Origin: UBA1124 sp963933095
GTDB lineage: Bacteria > Pseudomonadota > Gammaproteobacteria > Pseudomonadales > Cellvibrionaceae
Assembly (NCBI GenBank): GCA_963933095.1
Contig: CAWVSV010000039.1
Coordinates: 1 to 22,375, forward strand
Direction of reading: 5' to 3'
Length of the DNA stretch: 22,375 nt
Positions 8,554-16,281 of the stretch are shown here, one piece after another. The notes under the pieces are model-generated. The model was not told where the DNA came from, did no database searches, and saw only the letters and a list, made by a program, of their open reading frames with translations. The translations under genes and the position numbers were made by a program. How positions within the stretch are numbered: position 1 is the first letter of the stretch; each line of letters begins with the position of its first letter.

Positions 8554-9018
8554 ATGAAGGGCGACCCAGCTGTCATCGAACAACTCAACAAGGTGCTCAG
8601 CGCTGAGCTCACATCTATTAACCAGTATTTCTTGCATGCGCGCATGTTTAAGAACTGGGGCTTAAATAAGCTTAATGAGCGTGATTACAAAAAATCTATT
8701 AAAGACATGAAGCAGGCTGATAGTTTAATTGAACGAGTATTGTTTATTGAGGGTTTGCCCAATTTGCAGCAATTAGGCCGCTTACGTATCGGTGAGAATA
8801 CCGTCGAAATGTTTGCTTGCGATTTTGAATTTCAACAGGATCAAATTGCTCTGCTGCGGCAATCAGTGGATCTTTGTGAAGCCCATAAAGACTATGTATC
8901 GCGCGAGCTGCTGAAAGACATCCTCGAATACGAAGAAGAACACCTCGACTGGATTGAAACCCAGCAGCATTTGCTGCAAACACTGGGTTCGGAAAACTAC
9001 CTGCAATCGCAACTGTAA
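8554..9018 (+). CDS. bfr: Bacterioferritin subunit, haem-ligand type with degenerate ferroxidase site
   Basis: Bacterioferritin forms a 24-subunit shell that oxidises and stores iron; haem sits between subunit pairs on Met52. This 154-residue subunit begins MKGDPAVIEQLNK, very close to E. coli Bfr. Counting by E. coli numbering, E18, E127, H130 and the haem ligand M52 are present. Three di-iron ligands are changed: E51 to D, H54 to Q and E94 to Q. It should bind haem but have a poor or absent ferroxidase centre. The ATG at 8554 follows CGGAGAAC with good spacing; an upstream in-frame TTG (8497) adds an unrelated N-terminus. The partner gene follows 15 bp downstream. The substitutions resemble the split of roles in two-gene Bfr systems such as that of Neisseria. 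Confidence 0.93.
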   Translation: MKGDPAVIEQLNKVLSAELTSINQYFLHARMFKNWGLNKLNERDYKKSIKDMKQADSLIERVLFIEGLPNLQQLGRLRIGENTVEMFACDFEFQQDQIALLRQSVDLCEAHKDYVSRELLKDILEYEEEHLDWIETQQHLLQTLGSENYLQSQL

Positions 9019-9033
9019 ATACTGGGGAATATT

Positions 9034-9501
9034 ATGAAAGGCAACAGCCAAATATTAGAAGCACTAAACAAGCAGTTGGGCTATGAGTTGGCCGCTATGG
9101 ACCAGTATTTTCTGCACTCGGAAATGTATGCCGACTGGGGTTTAAGCAAACTTTATGAGCGTATATCACACGAATTCGACGATGAAAAAGGCCATGCTAA
9201 AGCCATTATCGAGCGCATCTTATTCCTCGAAGGTCGCCCCGATATTGTCACGCGCCCCGCTCTAGAAATAGGTACCAATGTACCCGAAATGCTGGCTAGT
9301 GATCTGAGAGTTGAATATGAAGTAGCACAGCGCCTAAAAGACACTATTGCCTTATGTGAAGGCGAAAAAGATTATGTCACTCGCGACATGCTTCTGACCC
9401 AGCTGGATGATACCGAGCAAGACCATGCATATTGGTTAGAGCAGCAATTAAGATTGATTAAAATGATTGGTTTGGCAAACTATCAGCAATCGATGATGTA
9501 G
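9034..9501 (+). CDS. bfr: Bacterioferritin subunit, ferroxidase type lacking the haem methionine
   Basis: This 155-residue subunit starts MKGNSQILEALNKQLGYEL and is homologous to the preceding gene. Ferroxidase ligands are in place: E18, E51, H54, E94 and an ExxH pair at 128/131, shifted by one because of a one-residue insertion in TEQDH, as in Pseudomonas FtnA-type proteins. The haem ligand is replaced by lysine (M52K). It is the chemical complement of its neighbour and probably assembles with it into mixed 24-mers. A GGGGA ribosome-binding site (9023-9027) sits six bases before the ATG, in the 15-bp space after the first gene's stop. A five-copy heptamer and a strong terminator follow. No bacterioferritin-associated ferredoxin gene is visible nearby. 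Confidence 0.94.
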   Translation: MKGNSQILEALNKQLGYELAAMDQYFLHSEMYADWGLSKLYERISHEFDDEKGHAKAIIERILFLEGRPDIVTRPALEIGTNVPEMLASDLRVEYEVAQRLKDTIALCEGEKDYVTRDMLLTQLDDTEQDHAYWLEQQLRLIKMIGLANYQQSMM

Positions 9502-9503
9502 CT

Positions 9504-9538
9504 AAAACGCAAAACGCAAAACGCAAAACGCAAAACGC
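9504..9538 (+). repeat. Five perfect tandem copies of AAAACGC
   Basis: Five head-to-tail copies of the heptamer AAAACGC fill the space starting two bases after the second bacterioferritin stop codon and ending about a dozen bases before the terminator hairpin. Perfect identity suggests recent expansion by slippage. It lies in the 3' untranslated part of the bfr transcript, so copy number would not change a protein. Confidence 0.95.
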
Positions 9539-9550
9539 AAAAATTCTGAC

Positions 9551-9579
9551 AGGCCCAATCCCGCGATTGGGCCTTTTTT
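9551..9579 (+). terminator. Rho-independent terminator of the bacterioferritin operon
   Basis: A perfect 10-bp stem pairs AGGCCCAATC (9551-9560) with GATTGGGCCT (9565-9574) around the loop CCGC and runs into six Ts (9574-9579). The T-tract is on the plus strand, matching the bfr genes. Confidence 0.95.
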
Positions 9580-9633
9580 ATCACTTGCTTCCGGCGCCTG
9601 TTATTATCATGCGGCCAAATACAGGAACCCATC

Positions 9634-10035
9634 ATGTCCCAAACCGCCGAATCGGCTCGCGACTGGATCAACAGCGCATCCCCAACGCCAGAGCAATTGC
9701 AAAATGCTGCCATGGCTATAGAGCGCAAGCTGGAGGCCCACCCCTCGCTAGACGATGATTCTCGCCAAAATTTGACTGGCGCCTTGGCGGTAGTTACAGC
9801 CGAGCTGCAAGCGCAGCGATACGCCGAAGAAGATGAAGTCGAGAACCCGTTACTGCCTAGCTCTAACCCCATAGAGACAGAGATAGATGCCAGCGCTCTG
9901 GGCAACAACCCTGCCATTGGCAATAATCTCGACACTGCCGAGCTAGGTGAAAATGCCGACCCATGTGTTCGCGCACTGCAAGGCGACGCTAAAAAAGCGG
10001 CCTTTGCGGCTCTGAAGAAAAAATTGCAGCAATGA
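9634..10035 (+). CDS. Hypothetical small acidic soluble protein
   Basis: I do not recognise a family for this 133-residue protein. Residues 15-62 look helical and amphipathic, 63-110 are an acidic, Asn/Pro-rich and probably disordered linker, and 111-133 form a basic Ala/Lys helix (KKAAFAALKKKLQQ). There is no signal peptide or membrane segment. AGGA at 9622-9625 precedes the ATG at a workable distance, and composition and codon use fit a real gene. It follows the bfr terminator, so it needs its own promoter in the 9580-9630 stretch. It lies 40 bp upstream of the rhomboid gene in the same direction and may be co-transcribed with it. A structural or regulatory adaptor is possible, but nothing proves it. 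Confidence 0.65.
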   Translation: MSQTAESARDWINSASPTPEQLQNAAMAIERKLEAHPSLDDDSRQNLTGALAVVTAELQAQRYAEEDEVENPLLPSSNPIETEIDASALGNNPAIGNNLDTAELGENADPCVRALQGDAKKAAFAALKKKLQQ

Positions 10036-10075
10036 TCATACTAGGTTTTTTCTCTTTCACCGCCATGTCTAGGGG

Positions 10076-10762
10076 ATGAATACACCCACACTCAAAAACA
10101 GCTTTCTCTTCAGCTTCGGTTTCACTCTCACGCTCTGGCTGATTTTCTGCCTAATCCATTACTGCGGTTGGGAACCCCGACCTTTGGCGGTTTACCCACT
10201 CGAACTGCATGGGCTTATTGGAATAATTACGGCTCCCCTGATCCATGGCAGCTGGGAGCATATATCCTCCAATAGCTTGCCGCTGCTGCTGCTCGGCACT
10301 ATGCTGCTATATGGTTACCCAAGCTCGCGCTGGTACGCACTGCTACTGATCTGGATTCTATCTGGCATCGGCGTATGGCTTTTAGCTCGGCCCAGTTTTC
10401 ACTTTGGCGCCAGCGGCTTAACCCATGGCTTATTCTTTTATCTATTTGTAATTGGCATATTACGCCATGACAAACGCTCGATCGGCCTACTGCTGATAGC
10501 TTTTATGATGTATGGAGGTATGCTTATGACTATATTTCCGCGCGAACCAGGCATCTCATACGAGAGCCATTTTTTTGGTGGCTTAGCAGGGTTATTAGCA
10601 GCGTTCGCGTTTCGCCACTGGGATCCAAAACCTGTGGAAAAACACTATAGCTGGGAACTCGAAGAAGCTGTTAACGAGCTGGGAGTGGGACACTGGCAAC
10701 CACCGCACGATGCGGCAGCTCAGCCAAAGACACTGCAAACAACCTTTGCCCTGCGCAAATAA
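10076..10762 (+). CDS. Rhomboid-family intramembrane serine protease
   Basis: Rhomboids cut transmembrane helices of other membrane proteins. The 228-residue product has about six hydrophobic helices and the full catalytic set: the HGSWEHISSN segment (57-66) giving His and Asn of the oxyanion region, nucleophile S113 in FGASGLTHG, and general base H165 in SHFFGG followed by the usual small-residue helix. The C-terminal 50 residues are hydrophilic and cytoplasmic in character. AGGGG directly abuts the ATG at 10076, which is too close for normal initiation, so either the start is inefficient or initiation depends on the upstream gene. Substrates are unknown. The gene converges with the MscS gene 34 bp away and no terminator is visible between them. 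Confidence 0.88.
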   Translation: MNTPTLKNSFLFSFGFTLTLWLIFCLIHYCGWEPRPLAVYPLELHGLIGIITAPLIHGSWEHISSNSLPLLLLGTMLLYGYPSSRWYALLLIWILSGIGVWLLARPSFHFGASGLTHGLFFYLFVIGILRHDKRSIGLLLIAFMMYGGMLMTIFPREPGISYESHFFGGLAGLLAAFAFRHWDPKPVEKHYSWELEEAVNELGVGHWQPPHDAAAQPKTLQTTFALRK

Positions 10763-10796
10763 ACACCGACAATATTGGCTGAATACAAGTTTACGT

Positions 10797-12494
10797 TTAC
10801 GTATCAGCTGCCCCGTGCTGATATAAATGAACATCGCGCTGCGGAAAAGGAATGCTAATACCCTCCTTATCAAAACGATCTTTTACCGCTCTGGTAATAT
10901 CCCAATACACATTCCAGTAGTCCCCAGTATTAACCCAAGGCCTTACGATAAAGTCGACCGATGATTCACTTAGGGTATGTAGTTTCACCATACCCTCTGG
11001 TTCATTCAATACTAACGGATGCTGGTCGATAATATCGTTAAGAAGGGTATTCACTCGCGCTGTATTTTCAGAGTAACTAACACTGAATTTCATATCGACA
11101 CGGCGCAACTTTTGCGCGGTAAGATTATTGATCACGTCGCCCCAAATTTTATTATTGGGTATCACCAAAGTCTGGTGGTCAATGGTCAATACCGTGGTCG
11201 AAACTAAATTCATACTTCTCACATTACCGGTAACGCTGCCGGTTTTAATCATATCGCCGACATCAAAAGGACGATAAATTAAAATCATCAACCCCGAGGC
11301 AAAATTCCCCAAGGTATCTTGCAGAGCAAAACCGACAATAAAACCCGCCACACCCAAGCCGGCAAGCACTGGAGCCAACGACACTCCCATCTGATTCAGC
11401 GCAATCAGTATGCCTATAAAAAAAACCATACGTGCCGCCATAGTAACTAGCATTTCTTCCATCAATAGCGATACCGTAACTTTCGATCGATGCAAACCTT
11501 TGCGTACTACTTTACCTGTGAACCTAGACAGATAAAAAAAGCCCAATAGCAAACCAAAAAACATAATGATTTTGAACAGTATTTCTGCACTGTATTTTTT
11601 CACGAAAATGAGTGCGCGGTCGAACCAATTCCCAATCAGTCCCTGTAATATTTCTGGTTTTAAAATATCAGCGGTAAGTTCTCCGGTTGTGCGTATCAGC
11701 AGCTGTCGATAAGACACGCTTTCAATCCCATTATCCGCCATTAAATCAATCGTCGAGCGCAAACTATCGGTTAAAATATTGAGCTTACGCTGGGTAGCTC
11801 GGGCCTGTTTTTTTAATTGAGTATCATCAGTAGCATGGCTGGCAGCCGAGTCAGCACGTGATTTTTGGCTGCTGGTTATTTGAATCTGACCAGATAGAGA
11901 CTCGGCCCGCTCTAAAATTGCACTAGACAAGTAAGCCGCAGTGTCTTTATTGTTAAATTCTAACAGCGCCAAATTGTGACTGTGAGTCGACAGTGCCTGA
12001 TAAGCGAGATCAGAAAACCGATTGCGTTCCTCCAGTTTATGCAATGATGAATCCGACAATGGATCAGCATTCTCAACCATCGCATCCATTTCTCGCTCAC
12101 GACTGCCAATGGCTCTGCGAATCTTTGCCCCCAACGGCAACATCTTCTGCCTAAGTTGATCTCGAATAACATCGGTATTAAGACCAGCATTTTGCATTTT
12201 TAGCACCTGCTGAGTAATGTTACTGTAATCACTTAACTGTGCAATAGAGCGCTGAGTAGAGCGTAAAATTAAGGACTCTTTCTCCTCACCAACTTCACCT
12301 TTTAACTGCTCGTTCAAACGCTTAATTTCAGCATCTCCGTCCGCCAAATTTTGCAGCATTGCGGCGGCTGACATTTCTAACGAGTGCTGCTCTTTTGCCG
12401 GCACAGGAACAGCTTTTTCTGAGGCTATCGAGGTGCATGAAAAAACACATAATTCCATGAATAATATAATCAATAAATAACGTGAATATTGCAT
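10797..12494 (-). CDS. MscS-family mechanosensitive channel with periplasmic coiled-coil domain
   Basis: MscS channels open under membrane tension and release solutes during osmotic downshock. This 565-residue version has a signal peptide (about 1-25, ending SIAS), a 250-residue helical, Gln/Arg/Glu-rich periplasmic region, two transmembrane helices (about 302-322 and 350-368) and the pore helix TM3 (about 371-403, Gly/Ala-rich). The beta domain has RPFDVGD (408-414) and VIPNNKIW (444-451), and the C-terminus ends IPFPQRDVHLY (548-558). E. coli MscS has 286 residues, so this belongs to the enlarged, YbdG/MscK-like class. A cysteine at residue 20 makes a lipobox conceivable but not convincing. 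The ATG lies 3 bp after the rlmG stop, so the two share a transcript. Confidence 0.9.
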   Translation of the reverse strand: MQYSRYLLIILFMELCVFSCTSIASEKAVPVPAKEQHSLEMSAAAMLQNLADGDAEIKRLNEQLKGEVGEEKESLILRSTQRSIAQLSDYSNITQQVLKMQNAGLNTDVIRDQLRQKMLPLGAKIRRAIGSREREMDAMVENADPLSDSSLHKLEERNRFSDLAYQALSTHSHNLALLEFNNKDTAAYLSSAILERAESLSGQIQITSSQKSRADSAASHATDDTQLKKQARATQRKLNILTDSLRSTIDLMADNGIESVSYRQLLIRTTGELTADILKPEILQGLIGNWFDRALIFVKKYSAEILFKIIMFFGLLLGFFYLSRFTGKVVRKGLHRSKVTVSLLMEEMLVTMAARMVFFIGILIALNQMGVSLAPVLAGLGVAGFIVGFALQDTLGNFASGLMILIYRPFDVGDMIKTGSVTGNVRSMNLVSTTVLTIDHQTLVIPNNKIWGDVINNLTAQKLRRVDMKFSVSYSENTARVNTLLNDIIDQHPLVLNEPEGMVKLHTLSESSVDFIVRPWVNTGDYWNVYWDITRAVKDRFDKEGISIPFPQRDVHLYQHGAADT

Positions 12495-12497
12495 AAA

Positions 12498-13706
12498 TTA
12501 CAGACTCGACTTGGTCACATTGAGAATAACAAATTTAGCATCGCTCGCTTTCATCGAGCAGTGGCCAAACAAACGTTCCAACTTCAAGTGATACCCCATA
12601 TGGCGATTGCCGACAATCCATAGTTGGCCACCTGGGCGCAGCACTCGCTTGGCATCCATAAACATCTGCCAGGCAATAAAGTCACCGACGACATTGCCCT
12701 GATGGAATGGAGGATTTATCAGCATTAGATCAGCACTGTTATCGTCAGCCGACGCCAAGCAGTTGTCCGCCCTGTACTCAGCCAGCTGGGTACAATTAAA
12801 GGCACGTTCTATATTTTCACGCGCCGAGGCCAGTGCCATATAGGACTCATCATAAAAGTGCAGACGTGCGCCGGGGTTTCTTTCCGCTGCGATTAATCCC
12901 AGCAAACCGTTACCACAGCCAACATCGAAGATATCTTTACCTGTAAAACCATCAGGTAAATGCTTAATAAATAAACGTGAGCCAATATCAAGGCTGGCGC
13001 GTGAAAATACATTGGCATGGTTAGTCAGCAGATGTGTGGTATTTTCCAGCATGTACTCAGTCGGATAAGGTGACTTTGCAACGTGCTCTTCACTACCTTT
13101 TTTAGCACTCCATTTTTCAGACTGCGGCTGGCAAAAAATAAGCCGCGCCTTTTTCTTAGCCTTTGACGTAGTAGTAACACCCAGTATTTTTTCAAACAGC
13201 TTTAACGTATTGGTGTGAATATGCTTAACCATACCGGCGGCAATAACTTTAGTACCAGAGCCAACAACAGCCCGCAAACGGTAGAGCTGATCTTCCAGTA
13301 GAGCTAGAGTTTTGGGCACCTTAAGCAGTATGTAATCAACGGTTTGAAGGGGTAACTGAAAGCTATCGAGTAAATTCACGCGATCGACGGCCAATTTATT
13401 GTCGACCAGATTACGACGGCAACCCTCCTGCGCGAGAAAAGAATCCGAGACGCTATAGGGGCTAAATTGTTGCAGAGCTAGCCCCAGCGCGCCAAAGCTA
13501 TCGTTGAGCAATAGCAGTTTAGGCGCCACATTGGCATCTGATTCGAGTGACTCATGCAGTGCTTGCAACAGGAATTCATCGGCGGCATCCCAAGCGCGCA
13601 AAGACTGCTGCTGACCACGGCCGAGGGGTTCCGGATAACGCTTTAATGTAAAGTCACCAAACGGCGAAGAGAATGCGCAAAGAGACGGCATAGGACTGAA
13701 CGACAT
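12498..13706 (-). CDS. rlmG: RlmG, 23S rRNA guanine-N2 methyltransferase (G1835)
   Basis: RlmG uses SAM to make m2G at position 1835 of 23S rRNA in the large subunit. The 402-residue protein has the family's two-domain plan. A degenerate N-terminal methyltransferase-like domain includes LKVPKTLALLEDQL (128-141). An active C-terminal domain shows NHANVFSRASLDIG (229-242), SAM motif DVGCGNGLLG (261-270), acidic YDES (285-288) and catalytic NPPFHQ (331-336). The C-terminus, VILNVTKSSL, also fits. E. coli RlmG has 378 residues. The ATG at 13706 lacks a strong ribosome-binding site. A candidate promoter lies about 30 bp upstream and the MscS gene follows with a 3-bp gap. Confidence 0.95.
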   Translation of the reverse strand: MSFSPMPSLCAFSSPFGDFTLKRYPEPLGRGQQQSLRAWDAADEFLLQALHESLESDANVAPKLLLLNDSFGALGLALQQFSPYSVSDSFLAQEGCRRNLVDNKLAVDRVNLLDSFQLPLQTVDYILLKVPKTLALLEDQLYRLRAVVGSGTKVIAAGMVKHIHTNTLKLFEKILGVTTTSKAKKKARLIFCQPQSEKWSAKKGSEEHVAKSPYPTEYMLENTTHLLTNHANVFSRASLDIGSRLFIKHLPDGFTGKDIFDVGCGNGLLGLIAAERNPGARLHFYDESYMALASARENIERAFNCTQLAEYRADNCLASADDNSADLMLINPPFHQGNVVGDFIAWQMFMDAKRVLRPGGQLWIVGNRHMGYHLKLERLFGHCSMKASDAKFVILNVTKSSL

Positions 13707-13733
13707 AAGACTGAGTCACCAAAAAAAGCTAAT

Positions 13734-13761
13734 TTTATAGCCTTAAACCAAAGGCCGTCCA
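13734..13761 (-). promoter_or_regulatory. Candidate promoter of rlmG-mscS
   Basis: On the minus strand TGGACG (13761-13756) and TATAAA (13739-13734) are 16 bp apart and lie about 30 bp before the rlmG ATG. The -10 matches five of six consensus bases and the -35 four of six. Confidence 0.35.
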
Positions 13762-13920
13762 GCGCTGCAGACGCAGACTGTAATCTTTTACTGTTTTATG
13801 ACTGAGTTTTACCTGCGCCACTAAATCATCCAGCACAAACATGATTATTCAAGTTTTGACCGAATCTTTCCCTTTATGCTCAGCTTGTAACCGATGGCTA
13901 GTTCACTGCGAATTAAAAGT

Positions 13921-13947
13921 TTGGACTAAGTTGCTCATTGATATAAT
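13921..13947 (+). promoter_or_regulatory. Candidate promoter of the AbgT-family gene
   Basis: TTGGAC (13921-13926) and a perfect TATAAT (13942-13947) are 15 bp apart, slightly short spacing, and lie about 135 bp upstream of the transporter start. The resulting leader would contain the palindrome CTGAGGCTCAG at 13974-13984. Confidence 0.35.
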
Positions 13948-14081
13948 AAGAGCCATTAATAAATTCAATGTTACTGAGGCTCAGCATGTTTACTTCAACT
14001 ACACACATCATTTAGATTTCATACCTAACTATAGAATATACTCGTCAATAAACACTTTTATTGACTGACAAGGCTCTATCT

Positions 14082-15590
14082 ATGCCCGATACGCTTATCA
14101 GCCGCTTTTTACTCCGAATTGAACGGTTCGGCAACCGCCTGCCGCATCCCACTCTACTGTTTATTTACCTGTGCGCTTTGGTACTTGTGCTTTCTGCCCT
14201 GATGGCGTGGTTTGGTGTCAATGCTCTGCACCCCATCAGCGGCGATACTATCACCGCCATCAATTTGCTCAGTCGCGACGGCCTGCACGCCATACTCGAA
14301 AAAGCCGTGACCAACTTCACTCACTTTGCTCCGGTCGGCACCGTTCTGGTGGCTATTCTCGGCATCGGTATTGCCGAGCGCAGCGGTTTACTGAGCACAG
14401 TACTGCAGGCCGCTGTACTCAAAGCTTCCCCAAAACTGCTCAGTTTCATCGTGGTGTTATGCGGCATTCTTTCGAGCCTCGCCGCCGACACCGGCTATGT
14501 GGTGCTAATTCCACTGGCCGCCATTGTCTTTATTGCCGCCGGTCGTCACCCTATTATCGGCATTGCCGCTGCCTTTGCCGGTGTGTCCGGTGGCTTTAGT
14601 GCCAATTTATTAATCGGCCCAATCGATGCCTTACTGGCCGGAATCTCTACCGAAGCCGCGCAATTCATCGATAGTCAGTATCAGGTCAGTGCCGCCGGCA
14701 ATTATTACTTCCTGCTGATTTCAACCCTAGTAATTGCCTCTGTCGGTACTCTAGTGACCGAAAAAATCGTCGCGCCGCGCTTTGAGTGTTGTCCTTTCGA
14801 TAAGGACCCGCATGAAGAACCAAACGTGATCGATGTCTGTGAAAAACGCGCGCTAAAAATTGTCGGCCTCTACAGTGTGTTATTTATCGCACTGTTATTG
14901 CTGGCACTGGTACCCGAGAATGGCTGGCTGCGCGGTGTCGATGGTAGTGTTTTACGCTCGCCTTTCATGGGCGGCATAGTGGTGATTATTTCTCTCTATG
15001 CGGGTTTAGCGGGTATTATTTACGGCAAATTGAGCGGCCGCTTTAACCGCGACAATCATTTTATTAACGCCATGGATGCCAGCATGGGCACTATGGCCTC
15101 CTATCTAGTACTGATGTTTTTTGCCGCGCAATTTGTCAGCTACTTCAACTGGAGCCAACTGGGTATTATCAGCGCCGTTAAAGGCTCTGAAATTTTGCAA
15201 ATGCTGCAGTTAAGCAACGCTGTACTACTGGTATGTTTCGTATTTTTTGCTGCCCTGATCAACCTACTGATTGGCAGCGCCTCTGCCAAATGGGCCCTAA
15301 TGGCACCGATATTCGTACCCATGTTTATGCTCAGCGGCATCTCCCCCGAGGCGGCGCAGGTGGCCTATCGCATCGGTGACAGCTCCACCAATATCATCAC
15401 GCCATTAATGCCGTATTTCGGTGTTGTGGTTGCCTTCGTGCAGAAGTATGACAAGGATGCAGGTATGGGAACTATACTGGCGATGATGCTGCCATATTCT
15501 ATGGCTTTTTTACTGCTCTGGTCTTTACTCTTAGCAGGCTGGATTTTACTAGGCTTGCCATTGGGACCGGGGTCGGCGGTATTGCTGTAA
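14082..15590 (+). CDS. AbgT-family transporter (p-aminobenzoyl-glutamate/antimetabolite type)
   Basis: AbgT-family inner-membrane proteins import p-aminobenzoyl-glutamate (E. coli AbgT, folate breakdown product) or export sulfonamides (MtrF, YdaH). The 502-residue product has the usual N-terminus (RFGNRLPHPTLLFIYLC), the conserved hairpin segment FAPVGTVLVAILGIGIAERSG, the DTGYVVLIPLAA helix, and the C-terminal signature SASAKWALMAPIFVPM followed by RIGDSSTNIITPLMPYF. Length and motifs are full. I prefer the ATG at 14082, preceded by AAGG; a TTG at 14061 would add seven residues without a ribosome-binding site. No aminoacylase abgA/abgB genes are nearby, so use of p-aminobenzoyl-glutamate as a nutrient is not supported by context. 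Confidence 0.92.
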   Translation: MPDTLISRFLLRIERFGNRLPHPTLLFIYLCALVLVLSALMAWFGVNALHPISGDTITAINLLSRDGLHAILEKAVTNFTHFAPVGTVLVAILGIGIAERSGLLSTVLQAAVLKASPKLLSFIVVLCGILSSLAADTGYVVLIPLAAIVFIAAGRHPIIGIAAAFAGVSGGFSANLLIGPIDALLAGISTEAAQFIDSQYQVSAAGNYYFLLISTLVIASVGTLVTEKIVAPRFECCPFDKDPHEEPNVIDVCEKRALKIVGLYSVLFIALLLLALVPENGWLRGVDGSVLRSPFMGGIVVIISLYAGLAGIIYGKLSGRFNRDNHFINAMDASMGTMASYLVLMFFAAQFVSYFNWSQLGIISAVKGSEILQMLQLSNAVLLVCFVFFAALINLLIGSASAKWALMAPIFVPMFMLSGISPEAAQVAYRIGDSSTNIITPLMPYFGVVVAFVQKYDKDAGMGTILAMMLPYSMAFLLLWSLLLAGWILLGLPLGPGSAVLL

Positions 15591-15652
15591 GCAAGACCCA
15601 AGTCAGTATAAAATTACATTCTATTTTGAGCCCTACCTTAGCGAATAACACT

Positions 15653-15931
15653 ATGCCCACCGCCCTAGCCCGACACATTTTAGTTAACACACGTGAAGAA
15701 GCCGAACGACTCAGACAGCAAATAAAATCAGGAACCGACTTTGCCAAACTGGCCAAAAAACACTCGACTTGTGCCTCTAAAAAACGCGGCGGCGATTTAG
15801 GTGAGGTACGCCCGGGACAAATGGTAAAAGCCGTGGATACAGTAATTTTTAAGAAGCCGATCAATACAGTGCAAGGCCCGATAAAAACCCAATTCGGTTA
15901 CCACTTGATTGAAGTATTGTTTAGAGATTAA
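15653..15931 (+). CDS. ppiC: PpiC, parvulin-type peptidyl-prolyl isomerase
   Basis: This is a stand-alone parvulin domain that speeds cis-trans isomerisation at proline bonds in the cytoplasm. Its 92 residues align almost end to end with E. coli PpiC (93). It has H8 in ARHILV, C40 in KKHSTCASKKRGGDLGE, M57 in PGQMV and H84 in TQFGYHLIEV, the residues lining the parvulin active site. There is no signal peptide or extra domain. The ATG at 15653 matches the family start; an in-frame TTG at 15626 would add nine unrelated residues. It sits 62 bp after the transporter gene on the same strand, with no terminator seen between them. Confidence 0.95.
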   Translation: MPTALARHILVNTREEAERLRQQIKSGTDFAKLAKKHSTCASKKRGGDLGEVRPGQMVKAVDTVIFKKPINTVQGPIKTQFGYHLIEVLFRD

Positions 15932-15950
15932 ACCTTGGGAGATTAACAAT

Positions 15951-16281
15951 TTGAGTTCAAGCACACCGCGAGACTCGAGCTTACTCCTGAATATCAACTC
16001 AGAAGGCTATGCTGCCTATTTAAACTTTGGCTACGGCTGTAATAAGTAAGCCACCAAAATTATTAACCTGAAGTCGCGACCGGAACTAACGGCCGAGCCA
16101 CATTTGATCACAATGACAGCGTGGTTAGCCAGAATCAAGCACAGCATAGACATAAACACCGATTACACTGAAGGGGAACCTTAACGTCATTTATGCTTCT
16201 AATGACTATACCTTCACCCCCTACATCGGAGCCCATTATGCCAAACACTCCATTAACCACAACAGCCAAGCCCTTAACTAA
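15951..16281 (+). pseudogene. Decayed outer-membrane beta-barrel gene (remnant)
   Basis: Two open stretches in different frames read like outer-membrane protein strands. The first (15951-16049, opening with TTG after a GGGAG) ends SEGYAAYLNFGYGCNK then TAA. The second (16156-16281, following a TAA) encodes NVIYASNDY and then YTFTPYIGAHYAKHSI. The alternation of aromatic and small residues and the FTPYIGAxYA pattern resemble OmpW/OmpA-like eight-stranded barrels. Stops and frame changes separate the pieces, so this can only be a remnant. The second piece runs across the start of the next gene in another frame. Recognition is by pattern alone, so chance remains possible. Confidence 0.35.

Larger units (their letters stand above)
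13707..14081. other. Divergent intergenic region rlmG/abgT-family gene
   Basis: This 375-bp gap holds the candidate leftward promoter for rlmG (13734-13761) and a candidate rightward promoter for the transporter (13921-13947). The 11-bp perfect palindrome CTGAGGCTCAG (13974-13984) lies about 100 bp before the transporter start and could be an operator. A 75-codon open frame here (13841-14068) has no domain, no ribosome-binding site and unconvincing codon use, so I do not call it a gene. Confidence 0.5.

Noticed and set aside
9504..9538. Possible CRISPR array from the tandem repeat
   Set aside because: The unit is seven bases with no spacers, and no cas gene is present; it is a simple tandem repeat.
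13841..14068. 75-codon plus-strand ORF upstream of the AbgT-family gene
   Set aside because: No ribosome-binding site, no domain, erratic composition, and it covers the likely promoter and leader of the transporter.
14171..14599. 142-codon ORF inside the transporter gene
   Set aside because: It is the shifted frame of the AbgT-family gene; Arg/His/Cys-rich composition is typical of out-of-frame translation.
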